Shown here: positions 28,731 to 38,492 of the stretch, piece after piece | Layout of the letters: each line of letters starts with the position of its first letter | Numbering within the stretch: the first letter of the stretch is position 1 | DNA from: Devosia elaeis | GTDB taxonomy: Bacteria > Pseudomonadota > Alphaproteobacteria > Rhizobiales > Devosiaceae | Assembly (NCBI RefSeq): GCF_001650025.1 | Contig: NZ_LVVY01000062.1 | Location: 1-64,000, forward strand | Direction: 5' to 3' | DNA: 64,000 bases | Program-made: the position numbers and the translations under genes | Notes under the pieces: model-generated | Told to the model about the DNA's origin: nothing | The model's database searches: none | What the model saw: only the letters and a program-made list of their open reading frames with translations

Positions 28731-29106
28731 GGGCGGCCTTCCCTTGGGGAAGCGGTCGGCGCGACTCTATCGGTTCTTGTGCATCCCTCCCCCTTGAGGG
28801 GAGGGAACGAGGGAGGGGGTCCATCAGTGGAAAACAGAGGGACCCCCACCCCAGCTTTGCTAAGCCTGCGGCTAAGCTGCGCTACCCTCCCCTCAAGGGG
28901 GAGGGTGGGAAGGGGCCGATGGTGTTGGGTCTCGTCCTTCTCCCCTGGTGGGAGAAGGTGCCCCGGAGGGGCGGATGAGGGGGGCGGCGTTACACACAGG
29001 CCCCGAACGTGTGGAGAGAACCCCTCACCCTGGATTTTTGCTGAACGCAAAAATCCTGTCCCTCTCCCACAAGGGGCGAGGGGAGGAACTGAGTTTGTGG
29101 CGAACA
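28731..29106. other. 376-bp gap filled by GC-rich repeats
   Basis: No gene is supported. It contains a paired CCCTCCCCCTTGAGGGGAGG-type repeat at 28786-28912 (two inverted copies around a 70-bp centre). A second type with CTTCTCCC...GGGAGAAGG and CCCTCACC...GGGGAGG spans about 28937-29083. Hairpins at both ends could act as transcription stops between proA and nadD. Confidence 0.6.
28786..28912. repeat. Inverted pair of CCCTCCCCTTGAGGGG-type repeats
   Basis: Left copy CCCTCCCCCTTGAGGGGAGG begins at 28786 and right copy CCCTCCCCTCAAGGGGGAGG ends at 28908. They face each other and flank GGGGGTCC and GGACCCCC arms, so the whole block can fold back on itself. Equivalent blocks lie at 31555-31672 and 50385-50480. 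Confidence 0.75.
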
Positions 29107-30387
29107 TCAAGGCCTTGTCTGCCCGTTGCCGCGGACGCGGTATTTGAAGCTGGTGAGCTGTTCGACGCCGACCGGGCCGCGGGCATGCATCTTGCCGGTG
29201 GCGATGCCGATTTCGCCGCCGAAGCCGAATTCGCCGCCATCGGCGAATTGGGTGGAGGCGTTGTGGACCAGGATGGCGCTGTCGATGCCATTGAAGAATT
29301 TTTCGACCGCCTCGGCATCCTCGGCGATGATGGCTTCGGTGTGGTGGCTCGAATAATGCTCGATATGGGCAATGGCCGCTTCGAGGCTCTCGACGATCTT
29401 CACCGAGATGATGGCGTCTTCGTATTCGGTGCGCCAATCCTGTTCGGTGGCCGCGACGGCCTCGGGCACCAGGCCCATGACGGTGGCGTCGCCGCGAATC
29501 TCGCAGCCTTTGGCCACGAGGGCCGCGATGATGGGCTGGAGATGGGTGCCGGCCACGTCCTGGTGGACGAGCAGGGTTTCGGCCGCGCCGCAAATGCCGG
29601 TGCGGCGCATCTTGGCATTGAGGGTGACGGCGACGGCCTTGTCGAGATCGGCGCTCCTGTCGATATAGACATGGACCAGGCCCTCGAGATGGGCGAAGAC
29701 CGGCACGCGGGCCTCGGACTGGACCCGGGCGACCAGCGACTTGCCGCCCCGGGGCACGATGACGTCGATATTGCCGTCGAGACCCTTGAGCATTTCGCCC
29801 ACCGCTTCCCGGTCGGTCGTGGGCACGAGCTGGACGCATTCCACCGGCAGGCCGGCCAGATGCAGGCCATCGAGCAGGCAATCGACAATGGCGCGGGAGG
29901 AATGGAAGCTGTCGCTGCCGCCGCGCAGGATGACGGCATTGCCCGATTTGATGCAGAGCGCGCCGGCATCGGCGGTGACATTGGGGCGGCTCTCGAAAAT
30001 GACGCCGATGACGCCGAGCGGGGTGCGGACGCGCTCGATATGAAGGCCATTGGGCCGGTCCCATTCGGCAATGACGGTGCCGACGGGATCGGGCAATTCG
30101 GCAATGGTCTTCACCGCCTCGATAATGCCGTCGATCCGGGCATCGGTGAGGAGGAGCCGGTCGAGAAAGGCGCCGGATATGCCCTTTTCCCGCGCGGCGG
30201 CCATGTCGAGCGCATTGGCGGCGAGAATCTGCTTGCGGTGCGCGTTGAGGGCGCCGGCGGCGGTGAGCAAAGCGGTGCGCTTCTGTTCCGGCGTGGCGAC
30301 CTTGAGGGCGTTGGCGCCGATCCGGGCATTGCGGCCGATCTCGCGCATGGTCTCGGCGATGGTTTGCTTGGCTTGAACGGCGCTCAT
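29107..30387 (-). CDS. proA: Gamma-glutamyl phosphate reductase ProA
   Basis: The 426-residue NADPH-dependent enzyme makes glutamate semialdehyde in proline synthesis. The aldehyde-dehydrogenase fold shows [19 protein letters not shown] and the VPRGGKSLV segment. The catalytic cysteine is in [13 protein letters not shown]. The ATG at 30387 overlaps the proB stop by 4 nt, so the pair is translationally coupled. Confidence 0.96.
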   Translation of the reverse strand: MSAVQAKQTIAETMREIGRNARIGANALKVATPEQKRTALLTAAGALNAHRKQILAANALDMAAAREKGISGAFLDRLLLTDARIDGIIEAVKTIAELPDPVGTVIAEWDRPNGLHIERVRTPLGVIGVIFESRPNVTADAGALCIKSGNAVILRGGSDSFHSSRAIVDCLLDGLHLAGLPVECVQLVPTTDREAVGEMLKGLDGNIDVIVPRGGKSLVARVQSEARVPVFAHLEGLVHVYIDRSADLDKAVAVTLNAKMRRTGICGAAETLLVHQDVAGTHLQPIIAALVAKGCEIRGDATVMGLVPEAVAATEQDWRTEYEDAIISVKIVESLEAAIAHIEHYSSHHTEAIIAEDAEAVEKFFNGIDSAILVHNASTQFADGGEFGFGGEIGIATGKMHARGPVGVEQLTSFKYRVRGNGQTRP

Positions 30388-31517
30388 GCGGTCGTTTCCT
30401 CCTTGGAGCCGGTGAGGACCAGATTGTCGCGGTGCACCATTTCAGCGCGATTGCCGGCGCCGAGCAATTCGACGATGGCATCGGTTTTCTTGCCCATGAC
30501 CAGGCGCGCATCGTCGCTGTCGAGGCCGGACAGGCCCCGGGCGATTTCGCGGCCGTCCGGATCGAGCACGGCAATGGTGTCGCCGCGTTCGAAGGCGCCG
30601 GTGATCCGGGTGACGCCGACCGGGAGCAGGGAGCGGCCCTGCTTGAGCGCGCCGGCGGCGCCGGCATCGACCTGCACGCTGCCGGCGACGGCCAAAGTGC
30701 CCATGATCCAGCGTTTTCTGGACTGGGCGCGCGAGGTGGCGGCAAGGAAGAGGGTGTGGAGGCCGCCTGAAGCCAGCTTCCGCAGCGGATGGGCTTCGGT
30801 GCCCTTGGCGATGATCATGGCGGTGCCGGCCAGGGTGGCGATCTTGCCGGCCTCGATCTTGGTGGTCATGCCGCCGCGCGAGAGATGGCTGGCCGCGCCC
30901 CCGGCCATGGCCTCGATGGCGGGTGTGATGGTTTCGACCAGCGGAATATGGGCGGCGCCGGGATCCCTGGCGGGGGGCGCGGTATAGAGCCCGTCGATAT
31001 CGGAGAGCAGGACCAAAAGGTCAGCCTCGATCATGGTGGCGACGCGGGCCGAGAGCCGGTCATTGTCGCCATAGCGGATTTCGGCGGTGGCGACGCTGTC
31101 GTTCTCGTTGATGATGGGCACGGCGCCCAGGCCCAGCAGGGTCTGGATCGTGGTGCGGGCATTGAGGAAATAACGGCGTTCCTCGGTGATATTGGGGGTG
31201 ATGAGGATCTGCCCGGTGACGATGCCATGGCGGCCCAGCGCCTCGGCCCAGGCCTGGCTGAGCGCGATCTGCCCGGCGCTGGCGGCGGCCTGGCTCTGTT
31301 CGAGCGTGAGGGCGGGCGCGGCCAGGCCAAGCAGGCCCCGGCCCAGCGCAATGGCCCCGGAGGAGACGATGACGATATCGCGGCTTTCCGCCTTGAGGGC
31401 GGCGATGTCCTCGGCCAGATCGGCGAGCCAATCGGCGCGCAGCCTGCCGGCCTTGTCGACGAGCAGGGCCGAGCCGATCTTGATGGTGATGCGGCGATAG
31501 GGGGCGAGGGGGGTCAT
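30384..31517 (-). CDS. proB: Glutamate 5-kinase ProB
   Basis: The 377-residue kinase phosphorylates glutamate in the first proline step and is the usual target of proline feedback. The amino-acid-kinase domain begins [11 protein letters not shown] and contains [14 protein letters not shown] and [16 protein letters not shown]. The last 80 residues form a PUA domain ([20 protein letters not shown]). It heads the proBA operon. Obg lies upstream across a repeat block. Confidence 0.96.
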   Translation of the reverse strand: MTPLAPYRRITIKIGSALLVDKAGRLRADWLADLAEDIAALKAESRDIVIVSSGAIALGRGLLGLAAPALTLEQSQAAASAGQIALSQAWAEALGRHGIVTGQILITPNITEERRYFLNARTTIQTLLGLGAVPIINENDSVATAEIRYGDNDRLSARVATMIEADLLVLLSDIDGLYTAPPARDPGAAHIPLVETITPAIEAMAGGAASHLSRGGMTTKIEAGKIATLAGTAMIIAKGTEAHPLRKLASGGLHTLFLAATSRAQSRKRWIMGTLAVAGSVQVDAGAAGALKQGRSLLPVGVTRITGAFERGDTIAVLDPDGREIARGLSGLDSDDARLVMGKKTDAIVELLGAGNRAEMVHRDNLVLTGSKEETTA

Positions 31518-31554
31518 TTTGCGATCTCGAGCTGACGCATCGGCTCCGGCGCTT

Positions 31555-31672
31555 CCCTCCCCCTTGAGGGGAGGGATCGAGGGAGGGGGTTCGGGACTGT
31601 CAAAGCACTCCGAGGTGGGTGAGAGGCCGGAACCCCCACCCCAACCCCTCCCCTCAAGGGGGAGGGGCCAGA
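31555..31672. repeat. Inverted pair of CCCTCCCCTTGAGGGG-type repeats, second block
   Basis: Left copy CCCTCCCCCTTGAGGGGAGG and right copy CCCCTCCCCTCAAGGGGGAG face each other around a short centre, as at 28786. It separates obgE from proB (gap 31518-31686) and has no coding potential on either strand that I trust. Confidence 0.75.
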
Positions 31673-31686
31673 GAGCATCGAGAAGC

Positions 31687-32730
31687 TCACGGCGTCCATT
31701 TTGTTTCCGTGGCTCGCTTTTCCAGTTCCGCCGCCTCGGCTTTTTCGGCGTCGAGGAAATTGAGCACGTCCCAGAGCACCTGCTCGACGCCGGCGCCGGT
31801 GACGCCGGAGACGAGGCGCACTTCGGCCTTGGACGCCTTTTTCAGCGCCTTGACCTTGTCCTCGATCTCCTCGTCGGTCAGCGCATCGACCTTGTTGAGG
31901 ACGACGATCTCGGCCTTGTCGGCCAGCACGTCGGCATAGGCGGCCAGCTCGTGGCGGACGGCCTTATAGACATGGACCACGTCTTCATTGGTGCCGTCGA
32001 TCAGATGGATCAGGATATTGCAGCGCTCGATATGACCCAGGAACCGGTCGCCGATGCCCACGCCCTCGCTGGCGCCCTCGATGAGGCCGGGAATGTCGGC
32101 CAGGACGAATTCGCGCTCGCCGATGCGCACCACGCCCAGATTGGGATGGAGCGTGGTGAAGGGATAATCGGCGATCTTGGGCTTGGCGGCCGATACGGCG
32201 GCCAGGAAAGTGGACTTGCCGGCATTGGGCTGGCCGACCAGGCCGGCATCGGCGATGAGCTTGAGGCGCAGCCAGATGCCCTTTTCCACGCCCTCCTGGC
32301 CGGGATTGGCGCGGCGGGGGGCCTGGTTGGACGAGGTCTTGAAATAGGCATTGCCGAAGCCGCCATTGCCGCCCTTGAGCAGCACGACGCGCTGGCCCAC
32401 TTCGGTGAAATCGGCGATCAGGGTTTCCTGGTCTTCCTCGAAGATCTGCGTGCCCTTGGGCACGCGCAGCACGATATCCTCGCCATCGGCGCCGGTGCGG
32501 TTCTTGCCCATGCCATGCACGCCCGTGCCGGCGCGGAAATGCTGCTGGTAGCGGAAATCGATCAGCGTGTTGAGCCCTTCGGCGCAGATTGCGATCACAT
32601 CGCCGCCGCGGCCGCCATTGCCGCCATCGGGACCGCCGAATTCGATGAATTTCTCGCGGTGGAAGCTGACGGCGCCGCCGCCGCCGGAACCGGACTTGAT
32701 ATAGACCTTGGCCTGGTCGAGGAATTTCAT
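31687..32730 (-). CDS. obgE: GTPase Obg/CgtA
   Basis: The 347-residue essential GTPase is involved in late 50S assembly and stress signalling. The N-terminal Gly-rich Obg fold ([33 protein letters not shown]) is followed by a G domain with [13 protein letters not shown], the DIPGLIEGA switch II and NKVD. The ATG at 32730 is the family start; the frame upstream overlaps a GNAT gene. The start overlaps that gene's stop (ATGA), so translation is coupled. Confidence 0.96.
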   Translation of the reverse strand: MKFLDQAKVYIKSGSGGGGAVSFHREKFIEFGGPDGGNGGRGGDVIAICAEGLNTLIDFRYQQHFRAGTGVHGMGKNRTGADGEDIVLRVPKGTQIFEEDQETLIADFTEVGQRVVLLKGGNGGFGNAYFKTSSNQAPRRANPGQEGVEKGIWLRLKLIADAGLVGQPNAGKSTFLAAVSAAKPKIADYPFTTLHPNLGVVRIGEREFVLADIPGLIEGASEGVGIGDRFLGHIERCNILIHLIDGTNEDVVHVYKAVRHELAAYADVLADKAEIVVLNKVDALTDEEIEDKVKALKKASKAEVRLVSGVTGAGVEQVLWDVLNFLDAEKAEAAELEKRATETKWTP

Positions 32731-33323
32731 TGTTTTCGGTCTTTCCAGGTGTCCATCGCGTCGCGTTCGCCAAGCCGGGCGCCGGAAGGGCGGCTCTGCT
32801 GGAAACGCGCGCGCGTCAATTGAGTGTCGATATGCTCCACCTCGGCCCCGCGCGCAAGGCAGAGCAGGGTGGAACGGCCGGTCTCGGTGAATCCGAGCTT
32901 GCGCTGGATGGCGAGCGAGGCGGCGTTGAAATGGAAGACGCCGGAATAAAGGATGGGCGCGGCGCTGGCGGCGAAGAACCAGCCCAGGCTCGCCGCCAGG
33001 GCCTCGCTCATGATGCCGCGGCCCCAGAAAGGCCGGCCCAGCCAATAGCCGACGATCGGGCCCTGGGCCCCGGAATGGAAGCCCACCTGGCCGATATAGG
33101 CGCCATCCATCTCGATGGCGAAATTGGTCTGTTCGGGGGGATGGACCGGGCGGCGGCTGCGCAGCCAGGCCTGGGCATCGGCCAGCCGATAGGGATGGGG
33201 CACGCGGGCGAGATTGCCGGCCACGGCGAAATCGTCGAGATAGAGCGCGATGGCTTCGGCATCGCCCCATTGCGGCGGGCGCAGCAGCAGGCGCGGCGTC
33301 AGAAGCGTGTTCTTCAGGCGCAT
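32727..33323 (-). CDS. GNAT N-acetyltransferase, RimJ/RimL type (third of three)
   Basis: The 198-residue protein opens [20 protein letters not shown]. It has the acetyl-CoA loop region [19 protein letters not shown] and the C-terminal [12 protein letters not shown] motif of the RimJ/RimL branch. The target is unknown. The ATG at 33323 is near the second GNAT gene's stop (10-nt overlap). The C-terminal 50 residues extend past the usual fold. Coupled to obgE by a 4-nt overlap. Confidence 0.85.
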   Translation of the reverse strand: MRLKNTLLTPRLLLRPPQWGDAEAIALYLDDFAVAGNLARVPHPYRLADAQAWLRSRRPVHPPEQTNFAIEMDGAYIGQVGFHSGAQGPIVGYWLGRPFWGRGIMSEALAASLGWFFAASAAPILYSGVFHFNAASLAIQRKLGFTETGRSTLLCLARGAEVEHIDTQLTRARFQQSRPSGARLGERDAMDTWKDRKQ

Positions 33324-33841
33324 TGGCGGCCTTCCCGCGCCAGCCATTGGCTGCGCGCCAGGCTGGTGACGACATGGGGCACATTGTGCTGCAAGGCCTG
33401 GGAAAAGCGCATTTCGCGGCCCTGTTCGCGGAAGCCCAGCTTGGCCTGGACGCGCAGGGAGGGCCTGTTGTCGTGCTGGGCGCTGCAGGTGACGGCATCG
33501 CGTCCGCATCCGGCGAAGTGCCAATCGAGCAGGGCGATGGCCGCCTCGCTGAGATAGCCGCGACCCCAATGGGGGCGAGCGATCCAGAAGCCGAGCTCGC
33601 CGATCAGCGAGATGCAGCCGATCAGCCCCTTGCCGGGCAGGTCGATGATGAACAGGCATTGCTCGGGGCAATTTTCGGGCGCCTGGCGCAGCCAGTCGCT
33701 GGCCATGGAGAGCGTATAGGGCCAGGGCAGATGGGTGAGCCAGCGGGCCACGGCGAATTCGCCGATGCCCAGGGCATAGCAGGGCGCGTCGTCGGGACGG
33801 GGCGGCCGCAGCAGCAGGCGGGGGGTGCGCAGCTCGGTCAT
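33314..33841 (-). CDS. GNAT N-acetyltransferase, RimJ/RimL type (second of three)
   Basis: The 175-residue protein starts [20 protein letters not shown] and carries [20 protein letters not shown] and [12 protein letters not shown], the acetyl-CoA and product-end motifs. It differs strongly from its neighbours outside these motifs. The start overlaps the first GNAT gene by 4 nt and the end overlaps the third by 10 nt. Three overlapping acetyltransferase genes in a row ahead of obgE suggest tandem duplication followed by divergence. Confidence 0.85.
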   Translation of the reverse strand: MTELRTPRLLLRPPRPDDAPCYALGIGEFAVARWLTHLPWPYTLSMASDWLRQAPENCPEQCLFIIDLPGKGLIGCISLIGELGFWIARPHWGRGYLSEAAIALLDWHFAGCGRDAVTCSAQHDNRPSLRVQAKLGFREQGREMRFSQALQHNVPHVVTSLARSQWLAREGRQCA

Positions 33842-34365
33842 GATTCGAAATCCAGCGCCATGAGCACCATTTCCCGCCCGGCGAGATTGCCGTCCGCCTC
33901 GATCCTGGTGCCGGTTTCGCGGAAGCCGGCCTTGCGCAGCACATTGCGGGAGCCGGCATTGTCGACCAGCGCGCGCGAGCGCAGGGCCCTTGCCCCCGCC
34001 GCCCGGGCCGCCGCCACCAGGGCCAGGGCCGCCTCGGTGGCATAGCCATGGCCCCAATAGGGCTCGCCCAGCCAATAGCCGAGCTCGGGCGCCTGGCCCT
34101 CGGCGAAATGCAGGCCAACCACGCCGATCAGTTCGCCCTCGTGCAAGAGGCCATAGCAGGCCTCTTCCGCGCTGGGCACGATCTGCTCGATGAAGAAGCG
34201 GGCATCGTCTTCCGTATAGGGGAAGGGCAGCCGCGCCATCCATTTGTGGACATTGATATTGTTGCAGAGCCGGGCGATGGCCGAAGCATGGGCCAGGGTC
34301 GGCGCGGCCAGCACGAGGCGCGCGGTGGACAGCGTGGCGGGCAGGCGATGCTTCAGGGCGATCAT
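33838..34365 (-). CDS. GNAT N-acetyltransferase, RimJ/RimL type (first of three)
   Basis: The 175-residue protein begins STARLVLAAPTLAHASAIAR. It has the core ELGYWLGEPYWGHGYATEAA and SRNVLRKAGFRETGTRIEAD. It is the promoter-proximal member of the GNAT trio. It starts about 20 bp downstream of the rpmA terminator, so the GNAT-obg unit probably has its own promoter or depends on readthrough. The substrate cannot be inferred. Confidence 0.86.
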   Translation of the reverse strand: MIALKHRLPATLSTARLVLAAPTLAHASAIARLCNNINVHKWMARLPFPYTEDDARFFIEQIVPSAEEACYGLLHEGELIGVVGLHFAEGQAPELGYWLGEPYWGHGYATEAALALVAAARAAGARALRSRALVDNAGSRNVLRKAGFRETGTRIEADGNLAGREMVLMALDFES

Positions 34366-34386
34366 GGCACGAAACTCCGAAATGCG

Positions 34387-34417
34387 AAAAGGGGAACCGG
34401 CGGACCGGTTCCCCTTT
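34387..34417 (-). terminator. Intrinsic terminator of rplU-rpmA
   Basis: On the minus strand AAAGGGGAACCGG pairs perfectly with CCGGTTCCCCTTT around a 5-nt loop, and the 3' arm ends in TTTT. It lies about 70 bp after the rpmA stop and just before the first GNAT start. Confidence 0.88.
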
Positions 34418-34485
34418 GCTTTGCATTGTTTCTGCCAAACAGCGCCGGGGAACAGGTCTCCGGCGGGTTGGTCAGGCCTGCCGGG

Positions 34486-34752
34486 TTATTCGGCGGCCTC
34501 TGCCGGGATGACAGACACGTGTACTTTGGAGTTCGCGCGGGTGCGGAACGACACGGTGCCGTCCACCAGCGCATAGATGGTGTGGTCCTTGCCCAGGCCG
34601 ACGCCGGTGCCCGGCGCCCACTTGGTGCCGCGCTGACGCACGAGGATGTTGCCGGCGATGACAGCTTCGCCACCGAACTTCTTCACGCCAAGACGACGGC
34701 CAGCGGTATCACGACCGTTGCGGGACGAGCCGCCTGCTTTCTTATGTGCCAT
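34486..34752 (-). CDS. rpmA: 50S ribosomal protein L27
   Basis: The 88-residue protein carries the N-terminal [15 protein letters not shown] that reaches into the peptidyl transferase centre, plus [15 protein letters not shown]. It is standard length for alphaproteobacteria and has no N-terminal cleavage extension. It lies 12 bp downstream of rplU. Confidence 0.97.
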   Translation of the reverse strand: MAHKKAGGSSRNGRDTAGRRLGVKKFGGEAVIAGNILVRQRGTKWAPGTGVGLGKDHTIYALVDGTVSFRTRANSKVHVSVIPAEAAE

Positions 34753-34764
34753 GGTCCTGTCTCC

Positions 34765-35304
34765 TTATTCCTTGTCGGCCTTATCGGCCTTCTTGGCCGG
34801 GGCCTTCTTCGCCGGCTTTTCAGCGGCGGATTCGTCCTTGGCGGCAGCGGCCTTCTTGGTGGCCGGCTTCTTGGCCGGAGCCTCGGCCTTTTCGGCCTTG
34901 GGCGCGGCAGCCTTGGTCTCAGTCTTCTTGGCCGGAGCCTTCTCGGTCACCGCTTCGGTCTTTTTGGCCTTGGCCGCGGCCTTGATCGTCGGCTTGGCGC
35001 CGCCGGTCAGGATCTCGGTGATGCGGACCGTGGAGAGCAGCTGGCGGTGGCCGTTGCGGCGACGCGAATTGTGGCGGCGACGCTTCTTGAAGATGATGAC
35101 GGTCTTCTGCTTCTTGGTCTCGACCAGTTCGGCAGCAACCAGGGCGCCTTCCACCAGCGGAGCGCCGATGGTGTCGCCAACCATGAGAACCTGGTCGAAG
35201 GTGACGATGTCACCGGCCTCGGCCTCGAGCTTCTCGATCTTGATGACGTCGTTGGCAGCAACCTTGTACTGCTTCCCGCCCGTCTTGATAACGGCGAAAG
35301 TCAT
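34765..35304 (-). CDS. rplU: 50S ribosomal protein L21 with Lys/Ala-rich C-terminal tail
   Basis: The first 100 residues are canonical L21 ([51 protein letters not shown]). The remaining ~75 residues are an AKK/APAKK-rich, low-complexity tail, making 179 residues against the usual ~103. Such basic tails occur in several Hyphomicrobiales L21 proteins and probably contact rRNA or stay disordered. It is the first gene of rplU-rpmA. Confidence 0.95.
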   Translation of the reverse strand: MTFAVIKTGGKQYKVAANDVIKIEKLEAEAGDIVTFDQVLMVGDTIGAPLVEGALVAAELVETKKQKTVIIFKKRRRHNSRRRNGHRQLLSTVRITEILTGGAKPTIKAAAKAKKTEAVTEKAPAKKTETKAAAPKAEKAEAPAKKPATKKAAAAKDESAAEKPAKKAPAKKADKADKE

Positions 35305-35439
35305 ATGTCAGCCGGCTGGTTTGTCCAACCGGTCCCTATCTGTCGCGCTCTGTGGCGCCGCGGCTTTCGTGCCTGTCCGCGGGCTTTTCGAAGAGATGGG
35401 GCCGAAGAATTCAGCCGGCAGCCTCGAGCAGCGTTTTCA

Positions 35440-35472
35440 AACAAAACCAGCGCACCGGACGGACCAGTGCGC
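35440..35472 (-). terminator. Candidate terminator of the metallo-hydrolase gene
   Basis: Reading minus, GCGCAC and GTGCGC form a stem around an 11-nt loop and are followed by TGGTTTTGTTT. It lies about 80 bp after the stop of the MBL-fold gene and upstream of rplU. Confidence 0.6.
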
Positions 35473-35552
35473 AGGATGGATGGGCTTATCGGGGGAAAAG
35501 CCCCAAGAGTCAAGGGCGGAAGCGCAGGCATCCGCCCCCTGGCGCAGGCCTC

Positions 35553-36329
35553 TCAGCCGCCATTGGGATACCAATTGCGCAGCCGCACCTCGATGCCCTC
35601 GTCGACATCGGTTTCGAGCGGGGCGAGGTCGCTGTCCCCGTAATGGTAGGGATAGATTATGGCGGGCCTGAAGGTGTTGATCGCTTCCACGGCCTGGTCG
35701 GGGGTCATGGTATAGGGCAGGTTCATCGGCAGGAAGGCGACATCGATATCGATGAGGGCCAGCATGTCGTCAGTGGGCTCGGTATCGCCGGCGACATAGA
35801 CCTGCACATCGCCGAAGGTGAGGACATAGCCATTGCCCACGCCCACGGGGTGATATTGCATGCGGTCTTCGGTGGTGTTGTGGGCGGCGATGGCGCGCAG
35901 CGGGATATCGGCCAGGGTGCCGTCCTCGCCATTGGCCAGAGCCGTCGCATTGGCCTTGAGCGCTTCGGGCAGCTTGTCGAAGACATCCCTATTGACGATC
36001 AGCGGCACGTCGCCGGCAATGGCCTCGAGCGTGGGCACATCGAAATGGTCGCCATGGCCGTGGGTGATGAGGATCGCCGAAGGCGCGGGCAGGGCCGCAT
36101 AGAGATCGGCGCCGCCGACCGGATCGACATAGATGGCCTTGCCGTCCCATTCCAGCACGAGGCTGGCATGATCCACCGGATGGATGACGAGGTCGCCGGC
36201 CTGGGTGGGAATGGTATCGGACATGGCATCGGACATGGGGGCTTCCTGGGCGCGGATGAAGGGGCCGGCGGCCAGGCCGGCCAATGGCAGGCTCGCCATG
36301 CCGGCAACGATAGTGCGACGGGTGACCAT
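35553..36329 (-). CDS. Exported MBL-fold metallo-hydrolase
   Basis: The 258-residue protein begins [20 protein letters not shown], a twin-arginine-like signal ending in AAGPFIRAQ. The metallo-beta-lactamase fold has the metal site [11 protein letters not shown], a later ligand in [11 protein letters not shown] and a histidine in YPYHYGDSD, as in UPF0173-type hydrolases. GAGGGAGA precedes the ATG at 36329. It probably hydrolyses an ester or phosphodiester in the periplasm; the substrate is unknown. It stands alone between rplU and tRNA-Ser. Confidence 0.85.
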   Translation of the reverse strand: MVTRRTIVAGMASLPLAGLAAGPFIRAQEAPMSDAMSDTIPTQAGDLVIHPVDHASLVLEWDGKAIYVDPVGGADLYAALPAPSAILITHGHGDHFDVPTLEAIAGDVPLIVNRDVFDKLPEALKANATALANGEDGTLADIPLRAIAAHNTTEDRMQYHPVGVGNGYVLTFGDVQVYVAGDTEPTDDMLALIDIDVAFLPMNLPYTMTPDQAVEAINTFRPAIIYPYHYGDSDLAPLETDVDEGIEVRLRNWYPNGG

Positions 36330-36686
36330 GGTGCAATTCTCCCTCGAATGCTGCTGCTCTGCATCAATGCGCCGGACCCCGGGCGGGATCGGGCCCGCAC
36401 GCGATTGTGACCATGCGCCGGGCGCGGAACGGCGGGACCAGGGGCCGGCCATAATGTTCTCCGGCACAATGGCAGGCTTGTGACGGCGGCGAAAGAGCGG
36501 CCGCGCTGTCCGCCGCCGGCCCGGCAAGGCGGTTTTGCCCCGGCGCGACCCGGGGCCGGGCATGGCGCCGCCGGAGAATTTTCCCCCGGTCGGGGCGCAG
36601 AAGGGGAGTTGCAGCCGCCCCGATGCTATGTCATAAGCCGCCCCGTATCGACCAGCCGCGTCCCCATCGGACGCTTTCGATCTCGC
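36330..36686. other. 357-bp gap before tRNA-Ser, no gene
   Basis: The sequence is very GC-rich and contains short self-complementary blocks (for example GGGGCCGGGC near 36550). I see no ORF with a plausible start and no RNA motif. The promoter of the tRNA gene should lie at the right end but I cannot locate it with confidence. Confidence 0.4.
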
Positions 36687-36776
36687 GGAGAGATGGCAGA
36701 GCGGTTGAATGCACCGCACTCGAAATGCGGCATAGGGGCAACTCTATCGGGGGTTCGAATCCCTCTCTCTCCGCCA
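36687..36776 (+). tRNA. tRNA-Ser(CGA)
   Basis: The 90-nt class II tRNA has a 7-bp acceptor stem (GGAGAGA/TCTCTCC), D arm, anticodon stem CCGCA/TGCGG with loop CTCGAAA (anticodon CGA, reads UCG), a long variable arm and T loop TTCGAAT. It ends with encoded CCA. Its last 17 nt, with four more, form the left attachment repeat of an integrated element, and the tRNA is kept intact. Confidence 0.96.
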
Positions 36777-36780
36777 TTCT
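36760..36780 (+). repeat. Left attachment repeat of the integrated element
   Basis: A 21-bp sequence spans the last base of the T loop, the T-stem 3' arm, the acceptor 3' arm, CCA and TTCT. An identical copy is at 46402-46422. Identical end repeats at a tRNA 3' end next to a tyrosine integrase gene are the mark of site-specific integration. The host gene is restored at this end. Confidence 0.93.
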
Positions 36781-36825
36781 TAACCTACTGATTTCATTGA
36801 ATATTTGACGTCTCGGGCGGGCTTT

Positions 36826-36844
36826 GTACCCAGCAATGTACCCG
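36826..36844 (+). repeat. Left terminal 19-bp repeat (possible integrase arm site)
   Basis: GTACCCAGCAATGTACCCG contains the hexamer GTACCC twice. It matches 46329-46347 at 17 of 19 positions in the same orientation. It lies 46 bp inside the left attachment repeat, just before the integrase start. Arm-type sites of tyrosine integrases are placed in this way. Confidence 0.7.
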
Positions 36845-36854
36845 AGGCGGTCGT

Positions 36855-38447
36855 ATGCACCTCACAGCGCGTTCCAGCGGCTGGCGATTCCAGATCAGAA
36901 TTCCGCGTTCCCTTGAGCCCTGTTTCGGCACCGTGCCGGTCAGGCTCAACCTCGGACCATTACCAAAACGCCCGGCATTGCGTGTGGCGCGTTTACTGGC
37001 CGGTCATGCCGAGCGGCTATTCCGTGCCGCCGAAACGGGGAACACCATGACCGATATGAGCCGCGACGAACTGGTCGAAGAATTGCAGGAACTGCTGGTG
37101 CAGGTGCTGGCCGATGCCGAAGCCACCATCGAGAGCCTTCGTCGGCAACGCGAGATGGAGGTAAGGACCGTCACCTTGCGCTTGCAGACGGAACGATACC
37201 GCGACCAGTTGGATATGCAGGACCGGTTGAAGCTGCTGGGCGGCGCTATCGACGGCCTCGCCAAGACTGCGGAAAGCCTCCCGAAGAGCCAGCGCGACGA
37301 TATTGCTGCCCAGATCGCGGCATTGTCGGCACAGGTTCAGCAGGTCTTGGCCGGTGGCCCCGACAAGCCCATGCTATTGGACCAGCTTGAGGTTTGGACC
37401 GGTCTTCGCAAGGACCACGCGCAGGACAAGAAGGTAAAGACCGACGCGAACCGCATTCGCGATTTCGTCGAATATGCCGGCGATAAGCCGGTCAACCGCT
37501 ATCGGTTCTCTGATTTCCAGAGCTTCACCAACGTGCTGGCGAGATCACCGGCCAACATGACTAAGGAACGGACGTTTCGCGGCATGACGCGTGCTCAGGC
37601 TGCTGATCATAATGACACCCTGAAAGAACGCTTTCCCACGCTCACCGGCAAGGCCATCGAAACAAACTATCTCAGCCCGCTTCGCATGTTCTTCAAGACG
37701 ATGGCGGCAGAACATGACTTCCGCTCCCCATTGGCAGACATGAGTCCGACCATTCCGAATACGGCCCGAGATTCCGTGGTCCGTGTGCCCTTCACCGTCG
37801 AGGAACTGAACATCTGGTTCAAGGCGGCGGCGCAGGAGAAACGGCCGGACCTCAAGTGGCTGCCTCTCTTGGCGACGCTGACGGGTGCCCGCGTGGGCGA
37901 ACTGATCTATTTGCAGGGCAAGGACGTTCGCAAGATCACGGACACGCTCTGGGTGGCAGACTTGACCACAGACCTCATCATCGAGGGTGAAGAGACGGAG
38001 CGGCAGATCAAGAACGAAACCAGCCGCCGCCTGTTCGCGCTGCATGAGGTGCTGGAGCAGACCGCATTCTATGACCACTGTGCCAAGCGTAGAGCCGACG
38101 ATTGGCTCTTCCCCCATGCCTTCAAGCACGGCAAGGAACTGGTGAAAGACCCCGCCGATGCCGCCTCCAAGCGTCTCAATGGCCGGTTAGAGAAGCTGGG
38201 CATCCATCGACCCTATGAAACCACCTTCCATTCGAGCCGACACACCGCCAAGGACATCATGCGGGTCGCCAAGATTGACCCCCGCACCGCTGATCGCCAG
38301 ACCGGTCATGCCATGAAATCAGCAGGCGATAACTATGGCAAGAAGACCTTGCTAGTCGAGGAGGTCGAGGTGCTGGTTGCATTGAAGCTGCCGGAGGGGC
38401 TGGACCTGTCGCCCTATATCACCAAGCCGAAGCCCAGACTGACATAA
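36855..38447 (+). CDS. int: Element tyrosine integrase
   Basis: The 530-residue recombinase integrates the element at tRNA-Ser. An N-terminal DUF6538-like segment (SGWRFQIRIPRSLEPCFG) is followed by a coiled-coil insertion (about residues 70-150) and a core-binding domain. The catalytic domain has Arg in TLTGARVGELIYLQG, HSSRHTAKDI, the GHAMKS histidine and tyrosine in NYGKKTL. GAGGCG precedes the ATG. It is unusually long for the class and starts 78 bp from the tRNA end. No recognisable excisionase is adjacent. Confidence 0.93.
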   Translation: MHLTARSSGWRFQIRIPRSLEPCFGTVPVRLNLGPLPKRPALRVARLLAGHAERLFRAAETGNTMTDMSRDELVEELQELLVQVLADAEATIESLRRQREMEVRTVTLRLQTERYRDQLDMQDRLKLLGGAIDGLAKTAESLPKSQRDDIAAQIAALSAQVQQVLAGGPDKPMLLDQLEVWTGLRKDHAQDKKVKTDANRIRDFVEYAGDKPVNRYRFSDFQSFTNVLARSPANMTKERTFRGMTRAQAADHNDTLKERFPTLTGKAIETNYLSPLRMFFKTMAAEHDFRSPLADMSPTIPNTARDSVVRVPFTVEELNIWFKAAAQEKRPDLKWLPLLATLTGARVGELIYLQGKDVRKITDTLWVADLTTDLIIEGEETERQIKNETSRRLFALHEVLEQTAFYDHCAKRRADDWLFPHAFKHGKELVKDPADAASKRLNGRLEKLGIHRPYETTFHSSRHTAKDIMRVAKIDPRTADRQTGHAMKSAGDNYGKKTLLVEEVEVLVALKLPEGLDLSPYITKPKPRLT

Positions 38448-38492
38448 GGTGCAGGAGCGGTCGTATCTTAGGACGGTGGAGTCGGCGTGGGC

